Source: CAZGOM01 sp964542875 (GTDB taxonomy: Bacteria > Planctomycetota > Phycisphaerae > Phycisphaerales > Phycisphaeraceae). Taken from it: DNA of 64,000 nt. The notes under the pieces are model-generated. The model was given only the letters and a program-made list of their open reading frames with translations, did not search any database and was not told where the DNA came from. The translations under genes and the position numbers were made by a program. The stretch is from NCBI GenBank assembly GCA_964542875.1, contig CAZIWA010000003.1:38311-102310 (forward strand), in the 5' to 3' direction. Shown in pieces: positions 61,885 to 64,000 of this stretch (position 1 is its first letter; every line of letters begins with the position of its first letter).

Positions 61885-63867
61885 TTACTTGGCGGCCTGG
61901 GTGAGGGCTTCGGAGAGGGCTGAGGGGGTGTAGGCATCGCTTTGGAAGACGGGGTTGCCTTGCTTGTCGAGCACGATGAGGAAGGGGATGGTGACGCGGC
62001 CGTATTTATTCAGGAGGTCGTTGCCTTCGGGGTTGTTGCCGGTGAGGTCGACCTTGATGGGGATGACACCGGAGGACTTGAGGGCGGACTGGACAGGGGC
62101 GGAACTGAGGACGGTTTTTTCCAGGACTTTGCAGTTGATGCACCACTCCGCGGTGAACTCGATCATGACGGGTTTGTGATCGGTTTTGGCCTGGGTGAGG
62201 GTTTGGGGGGTGTAGTAGACCCAGGCGATGGGGCCGGGGCGGGTGAGGGCGTAGCCCATGTAGAGGCCGGCGATGATGGTGAGGCCGCCGAGTGTGGCGA
62301 AGAGGGCCTTGGTGGGAACCGCCTTGGCCAGGCGCAGGGCCTGGATGAGCGTCCAGAGGCCGGCAAGGGCGATGAAGCCGGCGACGGCCCACCAATAGGC
62401 GGTGGAGGCCGGGGCCGGAGGTTTAACGAGAAGGCCTGAGAGCCCGGTGCCGATGAAGAAGGCGGCGGCGGCGAGCATGAGGAGGCCCAGAACCTGTTTG
62501 AGGGTTTCGCTGCCGGGGCCAGCCTTGGGCATTTTCTTGGCCAGGGAGGGGAATGCGGAGAGGGCAAGGTAAGGGGCGGCCATGCCGGCGCCAATGACAA
62601 GGAAGACCAGCAGGGCGCGTGCGGGGCCAAGGGCGGCACCAGCGGCGGCGGCGGAGCCCATGAAAGGCCCGGTGCAGGGGGTGGAGAGGACGGCAGTCAT
62701 GATGCCAAAGCCGAAAGCGCCGTGGAGGGAATCCAGTTTGGGGGCGAAGTTATAGACGCTGGAAGGGAGATTGATGAGGAAGACGCCGGTCATGGCGATG
62801 GCCATGACGGCGATGACAATGCCGACACCGATGGTGAACCACGGGTATTGGAAAAGCTGGTTTGTGGAGGTGAGGAGGGAGAGGGAGGCGATGGCGATGC
62901 CCAGGACGAGCCAGAAGAAGACGACGCCGGAGGCCATGACGAGGCCCAGGAGGAGTGAGCGGGAGCGACCGCCTTGCTCGGAGGCGTGTTTTTCGAGGCT
63001 CATGATTTTGAGCGGGATGACGGGGAGGACGCAGGGGGTGAAGTTGAGGATGGCGCCGCCGACGAAGGCGAGGGCGAGAAGGGAGATGAAGCCCAGGGCG
63101 GAAGTGGGGTCTAAGGTGAAGTCCAGGCCGAAAGCGCCAATGGTGGTGGAGGCGGAAGAGCCGGGCGGGGGCCCGGTGGCGGTGACGGGGGCATGTCCTT
63201 CAAGAATGCTGGGGGCCATGTCGGCGAAGTGGGGGTTAACTGGGGCTGCCACAGCGGGAGAGGCGGTGATTTCAATGGGGATGTTGAGGGGGATATTGCG
63301 CGCGGGGGCGAGGCAACTGGTGGCGTCGCATGCCTGAAAGGTGACGCTGAGGGCGAGGGTGTATTGCCCGGGCTTGGCGTCCTTGGCGATGCGGACGGGG
63401 ACATAGGCGACGGCGAGGCCGTCATAGACGGTGTAGGCCTCGGGGGCGTCGCCCATTTCGATGGTGATGGTGTGGATTTTAGGCCACTGGATGTTGTCCA
63501 GAAGGGGGGTAAAAGGGTCGTCGGAGGAGGGCGTGGTGCTGGATTTGGCTTTGATCTGGGTTTTGAAGATGGTGACGTCCGACAGGGATTTGGGGACGAC
63601 AGGGTCTGAGGTGTGGATGTGCCAGCCGTCGTCGTGATCAAAGATGACAGCGATGGGGAGGATGGAGCCGGGAGTGGCGGTGGGCTGGTAAGGGATGGCG
63701 GAAAGTTTTACGTGATCGCGGGAATCGTTGAAGGCTGCGGGTTTGGCGGGGGCAGAGGCGGGACCGGCTGTGCCGGGCTGTGCCTGGGCGGTTGAGAGGA
63801 GGCACAGGAGTGCAACGGCGGTGAGCCATGCAAAGAGAACGGCGGTGGTGCGGGGGGAGTGCGTCAT
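61885..63867 (-). CDS. dsbD: Thiol:disulfide interchange protein DsbD (reductant conductor)
   Basis: A protein of 660 residues from the ATG at 63867; two more in-frame ATGs lie upstream without a clear site. A signal peptide ends near TAQAQ. The periplasmic N-domain has the Cys pair in FQACDATSCLAPA (about 177-189). The membrane domain has FTPCVLPVIPLKI (about 276) and STPCTGPFMGS (about 396), the two membrane cysteines. The C-terminal thioredoxin domain has WCINC (about 576). This is the complete DsbD three-domain path that carries electrons to the periplasm. Its likely clients are periplasmic and cytochrome-maturation proteins. Confidence 0.93.
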   Translation of the reverse strand: MTHSPRTTAVLFAWLTAVALLCLLSTAQAQPGTAGPASAPAKPAAFNDSRDHVKLSAIPYQPTATPGSILPIAVIFDHDDGWHIHTSDPVVPKSLSDVTIFKTQIKAKSSTTPSSDDPFTPLLDNIQWPKIHTITIEMGDAPEAYTVYDGLAVAYVPVRIAKDAKPGQYTLALSVTFQACDATSCLAPARNIPLNIPIEITASPAVAAPVNPHFADMAPSILEGHAPVTATGPPPGSSASTTIGAFGLDFTLDPTSALGFISLLALAFVGGAILNFTPCVLPVIPLKIMSLEKHASEQGGRSRSLLLGLVMASGVVFFWLVLGIAIASLSLLTSTNQLFQYPWFTIGVGIVIAVMAIAMTGVFLINLPSSVYNFAPKLDSLHGAFGFGIMTAVLSTPCTGPFMGSAAAAGAALGPARALLVFLVIGAGMAAPYLALSAFPSLAKKMPKAGPGSETLKQVLGLLMLAAAAFFIGTGLSGLLVKPPAPASTAYWWAVAGFIALAGLWTLIQALRLAKAVPTKALFATLGGLTIIAGLYMGYALTRPGPIAWVYYTPQTLTQAKTDHKPVMIEFTAEWCINCKVLEKTVLSSAPVQSALKSSGVIPIKVDLTGNNPEGNDLLNKYGRVTIPFLIVLDKQGNPVFQSDAYTPSALSEALTQAAK

Positions 63868-63969
63868 GGGTAAGTAAAGATAGGCGGGAAGCCAGGGAGT
63901 GGGAAGGGGCATGGGGAAGCAGTGCGATATTCGTTGATTGTGATGATTGGACACGGAGGGTTGGGTGGT

Positions 63970-64000
63970 ATGCTGGCTCGTGAGATTCGCCGGGAGGTGC
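63970..64000 (+). CDS. Possible start of a gene running off the window
   Basis: An ATG with GGAGG 10 nt upstream opens a frame (MLAREIRREV) that continues to the last base. Only 10 codons are visible, so this is tentative. Confidence 0.25.
   Translation, partial: MLAREIRREV

Overview
The window reads as a chromosomal segment of a GC-rich, Gram-negative-type bacterium, most likely Planctomycetota and probably class Phycisphaerae. The basis is (i) a very large surface protein whose N-terminus carries a LEALEGRQLLSA variant of the planctomycete LEPR-XLL signature; (ii) four separate stand-alone pseudopilin-like proteins of the kind that is expanded in planctomycetes (FTLVELLVVISIIALL-type N-termini, several with a DG motif near the C-terminus); and (iii) a type II secretion operon with planctomycete-like divergence of the C, L and M components. 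Genes are dense and often overlap by 4 or 8 nt. I found no rRNA, tRNA, CRISPR array, insertion sequence or phage gene. The class-level assignment is an inference from protein style, not a computed phylogeny.

Layout. 1-5.2 kb: the edge of a membrane protein and the LEPR-XLL surface protein. 5.3-16.6 kb: pseudopilin-like proteins interleaved with housekeeping genes (a DacB/PBP4-type carboxypeptidase, a flavin monooxygenase, an isochorismatase-fold hydrolase, a DinB protein and the replicative polymerase DnaE). 16.8-31 kb: a secreted glycosidase-like protein, a hybrid sensor kinase with five PAS domains, a hydroxyisobutyrate-dehydrogenase-family oxidoreductase, an amidohydrolase, an OmpA-like lipoprotein, a sialidase-fold protein and an MFS transporter. 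31-38 kb: a complete branched-chain amino acid ABC transporter (livF-G-M-H) with two tandem, divergent binding lipoproteins. 38-41.8 kb: a second sialidase-fold protein coupled to a pseudopilin, a SpoU/TrmH-type RNA methyltransferase and a small unknown protein. 41.9-44.4 kb: a sigma factor, a zinc-finger anti-sigma factor and two small exported proteins with LTxxQ motifs. 44.8-56.8 kb: an eleven-gene type II secretion operon (E-F-G-H-I-J-K-L-M-C-D). 56.9-64 kb: RluB-type pseudouridine synthase, LptB, an NtrB-like kinase, a GntR regulator divergent from a PhyH-type oxygenase, and DsbD.

How the parts fit. Several modules concern the cell envelope: DacB (peptidoglycan), LptB (LPS transport), an OmpA-like lipoprotein, DsbD, the secretion operon and surface or pseudopilus proteins. 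A second theme is scavenging of sugars and amino acids (sialidase folds, the glycosidase-like protein, the MFS and Liv transporters, and a sugar-regulator-like GntR). The sigma/anti-sigma/Spy-like cassette just upstream of the secretion operon suggests an envelope-stress module, but that is inference.

The most unusual non-coding signal is a dispersed element of about 60 bp. It is present in one truncated and four near-complete copies, all in the same orientation. Each near-complete copy begins only 5-16 nt after the stop codon of a minus-strand gene and carries a CACAGCA/TGCTGTG hairpin in its best copies. A second hairpin family (CTCTCCC/GGGAGA) is also found near 3' ends.
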